Source: JAWXVD01 sp044425705
GTDB taxonomy: Bacteria > Bacillota > Clostridia > Lachnospirales > Lachnospiraceae
Length of the DNA: 13,678 nucleotides
Reading direction: 5' to 3'
Assembly (NCBI GenBank): GCA_044425705.1
Contig: JAWXVD010000088.1
Coordinates: 1-13,678, forward strand
Shown here: piece after piece, positions 1 to 7,221 of the stretch
Layout of the letters: each line of letters begins with the position of its first letter
Position numbering within the stretch: position 1 is the first letter of the stretch
Program-made: the position numbers and the translations under genes
Notes under the pieces: model-generated
The model's input: the letters and a program-made list of their open reading frames with translations, nothing else
What the model was told of the DNA's origin: nothing
The model's database searches: none

Positions 1-205
1 TAAAAACTTCTAACAACTCTAATGTTTCACTGCTGATAATTTCAGGTGTGGCATATTCCAATCCGCCCTGTTGAATTCCTACATCTACAATATTCGATGT
101 ATATTCTGGTAATGATAAGTCACAATACGCTTGCAACATCAATAATGCTACAATAATCACCACAGAACCTTTCACTTGACTTAAATACTTCAAAATTTTT
201 AACAT
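1..205 (-). CDS. ABC exporter, N-terminal part (partial, runs off the left edge)
   Basis: The first 68 residues of a minus-strand gene whose remainder lies outside the window. The peptide starts MLKILKYLSQVKGSVVII, has one hydrophobic segment (about residues 14-28), then the stretch LSLPEYTSNIVDVGIQQGG. This stretch is typical of the first membrane helix and following loop of clostridial heterodimeric ABC multidrug-type exporters (permease fused to ATPase). The ATG at 205 is preceded by GGAGG at 211-215 with 5-nt spacing, which fixes the start. No ATPase motifs are inside the window, so the class rests on the N-terminal signature alone. Such genes usually occur as pairs, with a second half-transporter downstream; that cannot be checked here. 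Substrate unknown. Confidence 0.75.
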   Translation of the reverse strand, partial: MLKILKYLSQVKGSVVIIVALLMLQAYCDLSLPEYTSNIVDVGIQQGGLEYATPEIISSETLELLEVF

Positions 206-291
206 CTATGCCTCCACTATAAATTATTTTTGTAACTATTCAGCCATAGACTGAATGCTACGTATTAATATACACAATTCAAACACCTTAT

Positions 292-297
292 ATTATA
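292..297 (-). promoter_or_regulatory. Candidate -10 box for the ABC exporter
   Basis: On the minus strand TATAAT matches the consensus exactly and lies about 87 bp upstream of the exporter ATG. No good -35 box sits at the right distance (AGTAAA at 17 nt). The dyad at 238-256 would lie just downstream of the start site, where a repressor such as a MarR-type protein could bind. This is a weak call, based on one box in AT-rich DNA. Confidence 0.3.
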
Positions 298-543
298 CAA
301 CCAGCATTTCATTCTTTACTTTACGCTTACTACACTCTTTCGTCTACACATTTTATATAATTTTCTTAAATTTTTCGTACTTTTTTTCTTTGTCAATTAT
401 TACAACGTAATATAAGCTATTACTTTTATGACTATATTGTAAAAAGTAATCATAAAGTCACAAATTTATATACTCATCACCATAAATGACTGTTCTATCA
501 TATCTATTTTGTCACATTTGCATCAAAATTATATTCCTTTATT

Positions 544-569
544 TATTTTGTTATATTTTTAACAAAATA
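544..569. promoter_or_regulatory. Rex-like operator palindrome upstream of hemerythrin
   Basis: A perfect 10-bp inverted repeat, TATTTTGTTA and TAACAAAATA, separated by 6 nt. Its core at 548-565 reads TTGTTAT-ATTT-TTAACAA. The clostridial Rex consensus is TTGTTAA-N4-TTAACAA, so only one core base differs. Rex is the NADH/NAD+-sensing repressor of fermentation and oxygen-response genes. The site lies about 48 bp upstream of the hemerythrin -35 box, rather far for simple repression. It could also serve the divergent exporter or an unseen promoter. Confidence 0.5.
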
Positions 570-613
570 TGCGCCTTAAAATTGTATAAATTTAGCAACA
601 ATTCATAAATCTC

Positions 614-643
614 TTGAAATTTATCACAATTACATGTTAGAAT
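614..643 (+). promoter_or_regulatory. Promoter of the hemerythrin gene
   Basis: TTGAAA (614-619), an 18-nt spacer and TAGAAT (638-643), with a TG extension at 635-636. The start site would be near 650. The leader then carries AAGGAG at 681-686, 8 nt before the ATG at 695. Confidence 0.65.
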
Positions 644-694
644 ATAAGCATAATAGACCTGTTACATACTGGATTTAATAAAGGAGATGCTGCC

Positions 695-1117
695 ATGTAT
701 AAAATGAACCCCAATTACCTGCTTGGTATTGAATTTCTTGATATTCAACACCAAAAATTATTCGAACTAATGGAAAAAGTACAAATTCTTTTAAAAGACC
801 AAAATATGCTATATAAATACGAGGAAATCCATACAATTCTTCATGGTCTTGTGGATTATTCAAACATCCATTTCAAACAAGAAGTAGCCTATATGGAGAG
901 TATCGATTATCCACGCTTAGAATTACACATAGAAGCCCACAAAGGTTTCCAAGATAAACTAAGCGATATTATTGTAAAATACACAAATATTTCTCTTATT
1001 ACACAAGATGAAATCATTATGGATTTAATGGAATATTTGACAGTATGGCTACAAAATCATATTTTAGATTGCGATCGTAAAATTGCTAATTTTATTAATA
1101 CCGGAGAAGCTATTTAG
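695..1117 (+). CDS. Bacteriohemerythrin (single-domain O2-binding di-iron protein)
   Basis: A 140-residue four-helix protein that binds O2 reversibly at a non-haem di-iron centre in the cytoplasm. In anaerobes it is thought to sense, store or scavenge oxygen. All seven expected iron ligands are visible with the family's spacing: H19 (DIQHQKLF), H59 and E63 (HFKQE), H78 and H82 (HIEAH), H122 and D127 (HILDCD). The length is normal for a stand-alone domain, and there is no signal peptide and no fused chemotaxis or signalling domain. The AAGGAG site 8 nt upstream supports the start. It is transcribed alone from its own promoter and ends in a terminator that overlaps its stop. A Rex-like palindrome upstream suggests redox control. 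The hrb gene at 7222 is a second oxygen-linked gene, about 6 kb away. Confidence 0.93.
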   Translation: MYKMNPNYLLGIEFLDIQHQKLFELMEKVQILLKDQNMLYKYEEIHTILHGLVDYSNIHFKQEVAYMESIDYPRLELHIEAHKGFQDKLSDIIVKYTNISLITQDEIIMDLMEYLTVWLQNHILDCDRKIANFINTGEAI

Positions 1118-1135
1118 CTTTTCCGGTATTTTTTT
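1097..1135 (+). terminator. Terminator hairpin spanning two convergent stop codons
   Basis: Stem of 15 bp (1097-1111 with 1116-1130, one G-U pair), 4-nt loop, then a T run to 1135. The hemerythrin TAG (1115-1117) and the opposing gene's TAA (1116-1114) both fall in the loop and inner stem. The T run serves the plus strand; the minus-strand side is AT-rich but lacks a clear U tract. Confidence 0.88.
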
Positions 1136-3414
1136 ATCACTCCAATCATAATCACAATTCCTGTCAATAACGAGATCATCTCTGCGATACGCCATCTTAA
1201 TGGTGCTTGATATGCTACTTCTATGGTTCCTTCATAACCTGCCTCTATAGAAACAGCAATACAAGTATTTTCACCTTCCACTATTTCTAAGTTTTCACCT
1301 GTTAAAACATCCCGAGCTTGATAATTTTGATAGTATAATATAGGAAGTGTAATCATTCCTTCTTCATCACTTGTATTAACAACAGTAATTTCTGTTTTTC
1401 CATTTATTTTTTTATAGCTATCAACTATAATATTATCATTTTCTATTACGTAGCTACAAGTCATTAACTTAGAGTAATCTGTTTCTTGCAATAAATACTC
1501 AAATCCGCCACCGATACCTCCATCCAATATGGTATTCTTATCTTGCAAATCAGCTGCTTGCACTATTTCCATTTCATTGATTAACGTATCATAAAAAGAT
1601 GTCGTTGTAACAAGACTACTTGCTATGATGAAAATACCCGCTATCTTATAATATTGCAGTTTCTTCTCTTTTATCACTTGTAAAATAAAAACAATAGCCG
1701 CTACCAACAAAATACTAGCTATGGATAAATATCGCCATGGGAATTGTATTTTTCCCATCCAATTCGCTACTTCATATCCAAATAAATCTTCCATCCCATC
1801 CCAAGGAAATATTTGCATAGAAAACAAAATAGCTACACCTGATAAACCCGCCAACAATAAGGATGTTTTATATGATAATGAATCTTTTAAATTCCATTCC
1901 ATTCTATGAATGCAACAATATAAAATACATACAATCCCAATTGCAAAGGAAAATCCAAGCGTATAGGCTGCTTCTCCTTGTATCGCATTTACATTAGTCC
2001 CTACTACTCCTGATACCAACAAACTAAACAGCTGTACAAGATAGGTCCCTTGTCCTTGAATTTTTTGCACAACCCAATGCATTACTTTAATATCATTGGT
2101 CATCATGGATTCTAAAAAAGGAAACACAAACCAAGCAGTTAACAAAATTGTTATACCTGTTGCTTTTAGCAAGGCAAGCAATCTCGGTATATACAAAGTT
2201 TTACGTATTGTAATAACACAAAATAGTATTAAGAAAAGTACAACCATCTGTGTTGTTAAAATATGAGATAAAATCAAACCACTCATACCCAACGCTAACA
2301 AAATCCAGTCTTTCCATATGATTTCCTTCTTACTATAAAGAGCATACATTCCTGCAACTACCAAAGGTAAAAATACCATTGCAGTATATTCACCTACAGC
2401 CGCTCGCACATAAATATTTACTAAACGATATGCTGCAAAGGTATAAAGGCTGGTACCAATAATACTTATAGTACGGTCTTTCGTCATAAGTTTAAAACTA
2501 TAGTAAGCACACAAAACTGTAGCTAAATTGATAAATACCACATAGATTTGATAACATACCCTCAGCGGCACCATACAAGAATACAGAAAAGCTGGCAAAT
2601 ATAAAAATAAATCACAATAAAATAATGAACTAATATACCCATAACCATTTGCTAAATCAGTTCCTATCCGTACAGGAAATTGTCCATACTCCACTTCGGT
2701 GGATAAAGATACAATCCTCATCAAATGATAGTTGATGTCATCTCCATCATATAAAAAATTACTAAACAGAGGTAAACTAGCTAAGGAAATGCCTAGAATC
2801 AATAAAAGTATCATTTTAGTCTTTTCAATTGAATTATCTTGATATCGAATGAATAGACGATATATCACATGCACTGCCAATAATATTAGTAACGATACCA
2901 ACAATTGCACATAGCGATAAGTTACGGATTCTGCAATCGTAATATTCTCAATAGAAAGTGTCCCCTGCCCATAATAAGTAATTCGCATAAAAACATCATC
3001 CACAGAGACTGGACTTTGAATCCACAGCCGTCCATCTAATACACTTCTAGCATCTGTTAATAACAACTCTTCTACCAAGATTGCCGATTGATTCTCTCCC
3101 GAATAAAAATCAATAGTACCTGAATTACTCTCTATACTCCCTACTTCACTTCTTGCAGACTCATAAACAACGGAAACATAATAAGCTCCTGCTGGCAAAT
3201 CAAACGTTGGTGAATTTACATAAATTAAATTTGATGAATTATCCTCTAATAGTAAGTCATTCTCTTCTGTTAGGCTCATTACATTATTTTCATTATTTTC
3301 AAAAATTTCACTTGTCGTAATATTTATTTCCACAGGATCTGAAAACAACCTTACATTCCATAAAACAAGAAATGCTATTTGTGCCGCTATTAATGCTATT
3401 GTTTTTAATTTCAT
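1114..3414 (-). CDS. Multi-pass membrane protein, PTPS-related / GT-C glycosyltransferase-like
   Basis: A 766-residue protein. A signal-anchor helix (about 5-22) is followed by a soluble, probably extracellular beta-rich domain (about 25-165), some ten or more membrane helices (about 167-610), a second external region (about 620-735) and a final helix ending KKYRKS. After the third hydrophobic segment it has YDGDDINYHLMRI (222-234), then QFPVRIG, NGYGY and RAAVGEY. This layout fits the bacterial '6-pyruvoyl-tetrahydropterin synthase-related' membrane family (PF10131), which resembles GT-C glycosyltransferases and YfhO-type proteins. The acidic pair D225/D226 in the first long loop is where GT-C enzymes carry catalytic acids. 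By inference it transfers sugars from a lipid carrier to a surface glycan or lipid; the real reaction is unknown. AAGGA about 11 nt before the ATG is a modest ribosome site. No clear promoter was found. Confidence 0.65.
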   Translation of the reverse strand: MKLKTIALIAAQIAFLVLWNVRLFSDPVEINITTSEIFENNENNVMSLTEENDLLLEDNSSNLIYVNSPTFDLPAGAYYVSVVYESARSEVGSIESNSGTIDFYSGENQSAILVEELLLTDARSVLDGRLWIQSPVSVDDVFMRITYYGQGTLSIENITIAESVTYRYVQLLVSLLILLAVHVIYRLFIRYQDNSIEKTKMILLLILGISLASLPLFSNFLYDGDDINYHLMRIVSLSTEVEYGQFPVRIGTDLANGYGYISSLFYCDLFLYLPAFLYSCMVPLRVCYQIYVVFINLATVLCAYYSFKLMTKDRTISIIGTSLYTFAAYRLVNIYVRAAVGEYTAMVFLPLVVAGMYALYSKKEIIWKDWILLALGMSGLILSHILTTQMVVLFLILFCVITIRKTLYIPRLLALLKATGITILLTAWFVFPFLESMMTNDIKVMHWVVQKIQGQGTYLVQLFSLLVSGVVGTNVNAIQGEAAYTLGFSFAIGIVCILYCCIHRMEWNLKDSLSYKTSLLLAGLSGVAILFSMQIFPWDGMEDLFGYEVANWMGKIQFPWRYLSIASILLVAAIVFILQVIKEKKLQYYKIAGIFIIASSLVTTTSFYDTLINEMEIVQAADLQDKNTILDGGIGGGFEYLLQETDYSKLMTCSYVIENDNIIVDSYKKINGKTEITVVNTSDEEGMITLPILYYQNYQARDVLTGENLEIVEGENTCIAVSIEAGYEGTIEVAYQAPLRWRIAEMISLLTGIVIMIGVIKKYRKS

Positions 3415-3436
3415 TTTCTATAGCTTCCTTTACACT

Positions 3437-3538
3437 TTATTCCAATAAATTATTTCTACCCACAATAGCACTTATTTGTTCATCTGTAAATGCAAACAAA
3501 ACATTATTCACATAATACTCACAGAAAATATTGTCTTT
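3437..3538 (-). pseudogene. C-terminal remnant, amidohydrolase-like tail
   Basis: A minus-strand open stretch of 33 codons ending in TAA (3439-3437), closed upstream by an in-frame TAG (3541-3539) and lacking any start codon. It reads as coherent protein and ends FAFTDEQISAIVGRNN followed by LLE. That pattern (helix, TDEQI, short helix, N) resembles the last helices of amidohydrolase-type TIM barrels, which commonly end in ILxxNALRL-like segments. Too short for a firm assignment; it could be chance. It ends 23 bp before the membrane-protein start. Confidence 0.35.
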
Positions 3539-3541
3539 CTA

Positions 3542-3613
3542 TCATTGTTTCATTTTAATACCTATACCTTTCTCATAGTCTGGCAACTTTGGATCGTAAG
3601 GTACAAATTGCCG
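3542..3613 (-). pseudogene. C-terminal remnant of an unrecognised gene
   Basis: A minus-strand stretch of 23 codons plus TGA (3544-3542), with no start codon. The peptide contains FVPYDPKLPDYEKGIGIK, a proline/charge pattern that looks like real protein and not AT-rich noise. It is in the same frame as the remnant at 3437-3538, with the stops TGA and TAG directly adjacent. Its upstream end runs straight into a perfect inverted repeat (3613-3637), which may mark a deletion or insertion junction. Family not recognised. Confidence 0.35.
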
Positions 3614-3637
3614 TGTGAAAAATCTTATTTTTCACAC
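3613..3637. repeat. Perfect 11-bp inverted repeat at a remnant edge
   Basis: GTGTGAAAAAT and ATTTTTCACAC separated by CTT. No T run follows on either strand, so it is not a normal terminator. It abuts the truncated peptide remnant. It could be a transcript hairpin, an operator or a rearrangement scar. Confidence 0.6.
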
Positions 3638-3656
3638 TAATTTCAAGGAAATTTAT

Positions 3657-3708
3657 AAAAAAACACTTCTAATGCCTATCATTATTGAGGCATTGGAAGT
3701 GTTTTTTT
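3657..3708 (-). terminator. Terminator of the sulfatase gene (works both ways in form)
   Basis: A 21-bp stem (3657-3677 with 3688-3708, one G-T pair), a 10-nt loop and A/T tracts forming the base of the stem on both sides. It begins 26 bp past the sulfatase stop. On the minus strand it ends in seven Ts. Confidence 0.9.
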
Positions 3709-3734
3709 AAGTGATAAATTATTATATCCCAATA

Positions 3735-5123
3735 TTACGGTTTTATAGGATATTTAGCTCCTACATCCTTAGACCATTCATGTAATAGCGCTTTAAGTTC
3801 CTTAACTTTTTCAGGCATTTTCTCTGATAAATTTATTTGTTCTGAAATATCTGTTTCTACATTATATAATTCTATATGATAGTCATTGAAAAATTCAATT
3901 AATTTGTATTCTCCCAACCTTACAGCTGCACCTGGTTTTCCACCTTGATTTCCATAATGTGGATAATGCCAAAATGCAGCTTTTCTATTCTCTTGAATTT
4001 CACCATATAAAGTCGGTAGAAAACTTACGCCATCAAGCTGAATTTCTGCATCTGGTGATACTCCAGCAGCATCTAAGAAACTACAAAAAATATCAGGTGT
4101 TGTTATCACTCTGTGTGAGTATGTACTGGATTGAATTTTATCTTTCCACACAGCAAACATAGGTACTCGAAGCCCTCCCTCATTGGTCCAACCTTTTCCC
4201 TCTCTTGCAGGAAGATTACAAGTCGGTGAACTTTCCGCTGTTGACAAACCACCATTATCACTACAAAAAATAATAAATGTATTATCAAAAATACCTTCCT
4301 CTTTTAATGTATTAACCAGTCTACCGATATTTTCATCTAAGTTATAAATTAATGCGGCATATTCAGGATTAGACTGGAACATTCTACGTTCAACATGACA
4401 TCTTTCTTTTTGAATAAAACTAAATTTTTCACCACATACTATTGGATTGACCTTATCCAAATTCAATTTTTTTGCTTTTTCAGTAAAATATTCAACATCT
4501 TTTATCTTGCCTTGAATTGGTGTATGAACTGCATATTCCCACAAATTTAAATAGAACGATTTATTGGTTCTATTTTTAATTAATCTTATCGCTTCATCTG
4601 TAATTCTATCAGTTAAAAATTCACCATCTGGTCCTTCTGGTAAATAATCTAATCCATAAGGGCTAAAGTATCCTTGGTAAGGGTGTCCATGGAACGAACC
4701 TGCTACGTTAACATCAAAGCCAAAATCCTGAGGATGATGACCCTTTTCACCCAAATGCCATTTACCAACATGCCATGTATCATAATTACTAGCCTTTAGA
4801 TATTGTGCTATTGTTTTTTCTGAATGTGGTAACTGTTTTAAATAAGGGGCATCAATAAGTTCACCCTTACAGGGATGATATTTGCCATGATGGTCAATCC
4901 AATCAGTTATCCCAACTCTCGCGGGATTACGCCCTGTCATGGCACTTGCACGACTTGGAGAACAAACAGGGCATGAGGCATATGCATTATCAAAAGTCAT
5001 ACCTTCTCGACATAACGCATCAATATTAGGTGTTTCATAAAAATCACTTCCACTACACCCTAAATCACGCCATCCCATATCATCCATAAAAATAAAAATC
5101 ATATTAGGTTTGTTTACATTCAT
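3735..5123 (-). CDS. Type I sulfatase (formylglycine-dependent, cytoplasmic)
   Basis: A 462-residue enzyme of the alkaline phosphatase/sulfatase superfamily that hydrolyses sulfate esters, probably on sugars. Visible active-site parts are the metal ligands D14-D15 (FMDDMG), the formylglycine motif CSPSR at 54-58 with C54 the residue to be oxidised, GKWHLG (K121, H123), H200 and K206 (HTPIQGK), D289-N290 (SDNGG) and K310 (EGKG). The PARVGITDW stretch after the motif resembles SulfAtlas S1_16-type carbohydrate sulfatases, but subfamily and substrate are uncertain. There is no signal peptide, so it should act on small imported sulfated sugars. Maturation needs an anaerobic radical-SAM maturase (anSME), not in this window. 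AGGAGG lies 5 nt before the ATG. The 26-bp gap to the upstream gene indicates one transcript. Confidence 0.92.
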   Translation of the reverse strand: MNVNKPNMIFIFMDDMGWRDLGCSGSDFYETPNIDALCREGMTFDNAYASCPVCSPSRASAMTGRNPARVGITDWIDHHGKYHPCKGELIDAPYLKQLPHSEKTIAQYLKASNYDTWHVGKWHLGEKGHHPQDFGFDVNVAGSFHGHPYQGYFSPYGLDYLPEGPDGEFLTDRITDEAIRLIKNRTNKSFYLNLWEYAVHTPIQGKIKDVEYFTEKAKKLNLDKVNPIVCGEKFSFIQKERCHVERRMFQSNPEYAALIYNLDENIGRLVNTLKEEGIFDNTFIIFCSDNGGLSTAESSPTCNLPAREGKGWTNEGGLRVPMFAVWKDKIQSSTYSHRVITTPDIFCSFLDAAGVSPDAEIQLDGVSFLPTLYGEIQENRKAAFWHYPHYGNQGGKPGAAVRLGEYKLIEFFNDYHIELYNVETDISEQINLSEKMPEKVKELKALLHEWSKDVGAKYPIKP

Positions 5124-5149
5124 AAAAACCTCCTAACTAAATGATAAAC

Positions 5150-5887
5150 TCACTCCACAACCCGATACAAATACCCATTTCCCTTTTTCCCAACTCTTTC
5201 AACCAACTCCAAGTAATGCATCACATTCATCACCTGACTTGACAATTCTTTCTTGATATGTACTTCTTTGGCAAAATCTTTTACTGTAAATGGCTCTTTC
5301 ATCCCATAGGGAAGTAACTGCAAATAATCCTGCACACATGTAATATCGATTTCTTCTATCAATTCCATGGGAATACGGTCAAATCTTCTACTGCCTCGTT
5401 TTTTATCCTTGCTCCATCCATTTAACAATCGATACTCTTCCATATCCATAATCATGATTTTAAAGCGAATATGTTCATGCTTTAAATATGATTTAATGCT
5501 ATATAATTCCTTAAATATAAAAAACTCATTTCCTTTTACAGGTGATTTCCTTCTATTGGTAAATTCTCCTGTCTCTTCATCAATCCAAATCACCCACTTA
5601 TTCCTAGGGATGGGATATACAATGGTAACAGGATATAAAGGAAGAAAGCTATCTAATTTCTTCTTCATCACATAAAATGATCTAGTTTGAATTTCTAGGA
5701 TTTCTTCTCCTGTAAAAATATCAGCCACTTTATTTTGAATTTTGATTTCATGCTTTGTTTCATCGCCTTCACAATAATGTTTTAAAATGGCGTGAACTGT
5801 TTTTTCTGATAAGGTTCCTATTCCATTTCTTTCACGAGTATGATTTATGATTTTGTGTCTCGCTACATTAAATTTTTCTATATCCAC
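5150..5887 (-). CDS. Conserved unknown protein: PD-(D/E)XK-like domain plus winged helix
   Basis: A 245-residue soluble protein of a type I recognise as widespread but uncharacterised in gut clostridia. The N-terminal half has the layout of a PD-(D/E)XK nuclease-like fold: E28 in a first helix (GTLSEKTVHAIL), D56 after a strand (VADIF) and E65-I-Q67 on the next strand (LEIQT), with Q where the classical motif has K. The middle has WVIWIDEETGEF and the pair YRLLNGWS/RRFDRIP. The last ~60 residues (FTVKDFAKEVHI to NGYLYRVVE) look like a winged helix. Nuclease or DNA-binding function is inference from this pattern. The start is GTG; the upstream in-frame TAG leaves no ATG option, and AGAAGG lies about 11 nt upstream. 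The sulfatase follows 26 bp later, so the two are probably co-transcribed. Confidence 0.8.
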   Translation of the reverse strand: MDIEKFNVARHKIINHTRERNGIGTLSEKTVHAILKHYCEGDETKHEIKIQNKVADIFTGEEILEIQTRSFYVMKKKLDSFLPLYPVTIVYPIPRNKWVIWIDEETGEFTNRRKSPVKGNEFFIFKELYSIKSYLKHEHIRFKIMIMDMEEYRLLNGWSKDKKRGSRRFDRIPMELIEEIDITCVQDYLQLLPYGMKEPFTVKDFAKEVHIKKELSSQVMNVMHYLELVERVGKKGNGYLYRVVE

Positions 5888-6001
5888 TTTTATTAAAACC
5901 TTCTAGTCATTGCTACTATTATTGAACTTTACTTTATTCTCACTTATCCCCAATACATTCTATTTTTATAAAAGTTATAAACAAAATACTACATCTATAA
6001 T

Positions 6002-7051
6002 TTAATAAAATGCAATATTCATATCCACACCACCTTTGATACCATCCACAGTACCACTAGCAGTATATTGCCAAATCTGGAATTCATACGGGAAACGAAG
6101 TGGGAATTTATAATAAGCAAACCATTTTCCATATCCTTCTAACTCTTCTATATTCATTAATACTAAAAAACTCTTTAAGTTTCCATAAATCATAGTCTCA
6201 TATCCTGCTTCTTCAATTCTATCACAAAAAGCAAGCACAATTTCTGTTCTTTCGTCAGCATCGATCTGTCTACTTCTAGCATCTTCTGATGCTGATTCTT
6301 CTACATCAATCACCACTGGGAGAGTTAATTCGTAATCACCTAGATTTTCTATTACAAAATCTGCTTCTTCAATGGCTTCTTCTACAGTAATAGCCTCGGT
6401 GTAAAAATATACTCCAACATCAAGTCCTTCTTCCGTAGCACCTTCTATATTAGCCTCATATGTTTCATCAACTACTAATTTCCCAGTTTCATTCCCGCGA
6501 TATCCTAAACGAATGATTGTAAAATCTACACCATCATTTGCCACCTTATCCCACTCAATATTTCCTTGAAATTTAGATACATCAATACCCTTACGTGAAG
6601 TTACTTCTTCATTTTCAAGATATGTAATCTCTCCAGTTTCTTCATCTTTTTCAAGATTTTCAACAATATAATCATTTTGATTTAAAGATTCATCAATAGG
6701 AATAAATAAATATGCTCCCTCATGTCCCACTATGAGATCATCTGGAAAACAATTTTCTAATAATGTAAGGGTTGTATTTCCATCCTCCATTTGCGTTTTA
6801 ATAGATTCTAAGAGAGTATTTACTTTTTCATCTTCTTTCGCTTCTTGCTCTTTTATGGCTTCTTCCATTTCATACGCCAATTCTTGTTCTTGCACTTCCA
6901 ATGTAACCACTGCCGTACTTAATGCCGTCATTTCATTTTGCTGTGTAATAACTATATTAATTAGTACTCCCAATACAGCAACAATTATAATGCTTACAAT
7001 ACTAATTAAAATAATACCTACCTTCTTACTTCCACCTTTGTACTTTTTCAT
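6002..7051 (-). CDS. Membrane-anchored GH25 muramidase (lysozyme-like)
   Basis: A 349-residue protein that should cut the MurNAc-GlcNAc bond in peptidoglycan outside the membrane. A basic N-terminus (KKYKGGSKK) and one strong hydrophobic helix (about 11-35) form an uncleaved anchor. A charged heptad-like coiled coil follows (about 37-90), then a linker domain (about 91-150) and the GH25 barrel (about 153-349). Active-site residues visible: D157 in GIDVSKFQG, and D249 and E251 in PVVIDVEES. WFAYYKFP and FQIWQYTASG are typical later strands, and the protein ends in VDMNIAFY, complete for the family. The best ribosome site (GGAAG) is about 17 nt from the ATG, and an in-frame TGA prevents an upstream start, so translation may be weak. 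No SH3 or LysM domain is fused. It may be a housekeeping remodelling enzyme. Confidence 0.9.
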   Translation of the reverse strand: MKKYKGGSKKVGIILISIVSIIIVAVLGVLINIVITQQNEMTALSTAVVTLEVQEQELAYEMEEAIKEQEAKEDEKVNTLLESIKTQMEDGNTTLTLLENCFPDDLIVGHEGAYLFIPIDESLNQNDYIVENLEKDEETGEITYLENEEVTSRKGIDVSKFQGNIEWDKVANDGVDFTIIRLGYRGNETGKLVVDETYEANIEGATEEGLDVGVYFYTEAITVEEAIEEADFVIENLGDYELTLPVVIDVEESASEDARSRQIDADERTEIVLAFCDRIEEAGYETMIYGNLKSFLVLMNIEELEGYGKWFAYYKFPLRFPYEFQIWQYTASGTVDGIKGGVDMNIAFY

Positions 7052-7094
7052 ATTTATTTTTCACACTTCTTCCTAATTAGATTTTCCTTGCTTC

Positions 7095-7103
7095 AGTATA
7101 ACA
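7095..7103 (-). promoter_or_regulatory. Candidate extended -10 promoter of the GH25 gene
   Basis: On the minus strand TGT-TATACT, an extended -10 box, lies about 45 bp before the GH25 ATG. The expected -35 position falls in the terminator T run and matches poorly. Confidence 0.4.
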
Positions 7104-7116
7104 TAACTACATACAA

Positions 7117-7155
7117 AAAACATGCCATTTATAATAATATAAACTGGCATGTTTT
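7117..7155 (-). terminator. Terminator of the ridA-hrb unit
   Basis: An 11-bp stem, AAAACATGCCA with TGGCATGTTTT; inside it TTTATA/TATAAA can extend the helix around one bulge. On the minus strand it ends in six Ts. It lies 66 bp past the hrb stop. Confidence 0.85.
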
Positions 7156-7221
7156 GTAATTTGTTACTAACTGTTTAAAGACCTTGTTAATAGTTATATA
7201 ATATATCTCACTGTTTGCATA

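Larger units (their letters stand above)
206..694. other. AT-rich divergent intergenic region
   Basis: This 489-bp spacer lies between the minus-strand ABC exporter and the plus-strand hemerythrin gene. No convincing coding frame was seen. It contains a consensus TATAAT on the minus strand at 297-292, a dyad ATTCAG-N7-CTGAAT at 238-256 in the exporter leader, an inverted repeat ATTACTTT/AAAGTAAT at 419-450, a Rex-like palindrome at 544-569 and the hemerythrin promoter at 614-643. Confidence 0.6.

Noticed and set aside
2136..2155. Rex-like half-sites (TTAACAA and TTGTTA) inside the membrane-protein gene
   Set aside because: The half-sites are in the wrong order and spacing for Rex and lie within coding sequence.
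5367..5675. Open plus-strand frame of 102 codons
   Set aside because: Antisense to the nuclease-like gene, no recognisable domain and no ribosome site.
7052..7068. GTGTGAAAAATAA before the GH25 gene, also found in the inverted repeat at 3613-3637
   Set aside because: Only 13 bases match, without the inverted arm, so a dispersed repeat family is not supported.
6732..7076. Open plus-strand frame of 114 codons
   Set aside because: It lies antisense to the GH25 anchor and coiled-coil region, has a serine/cysteine-rich composition typical of the reverse strand of such sequence, and no ribosome site.
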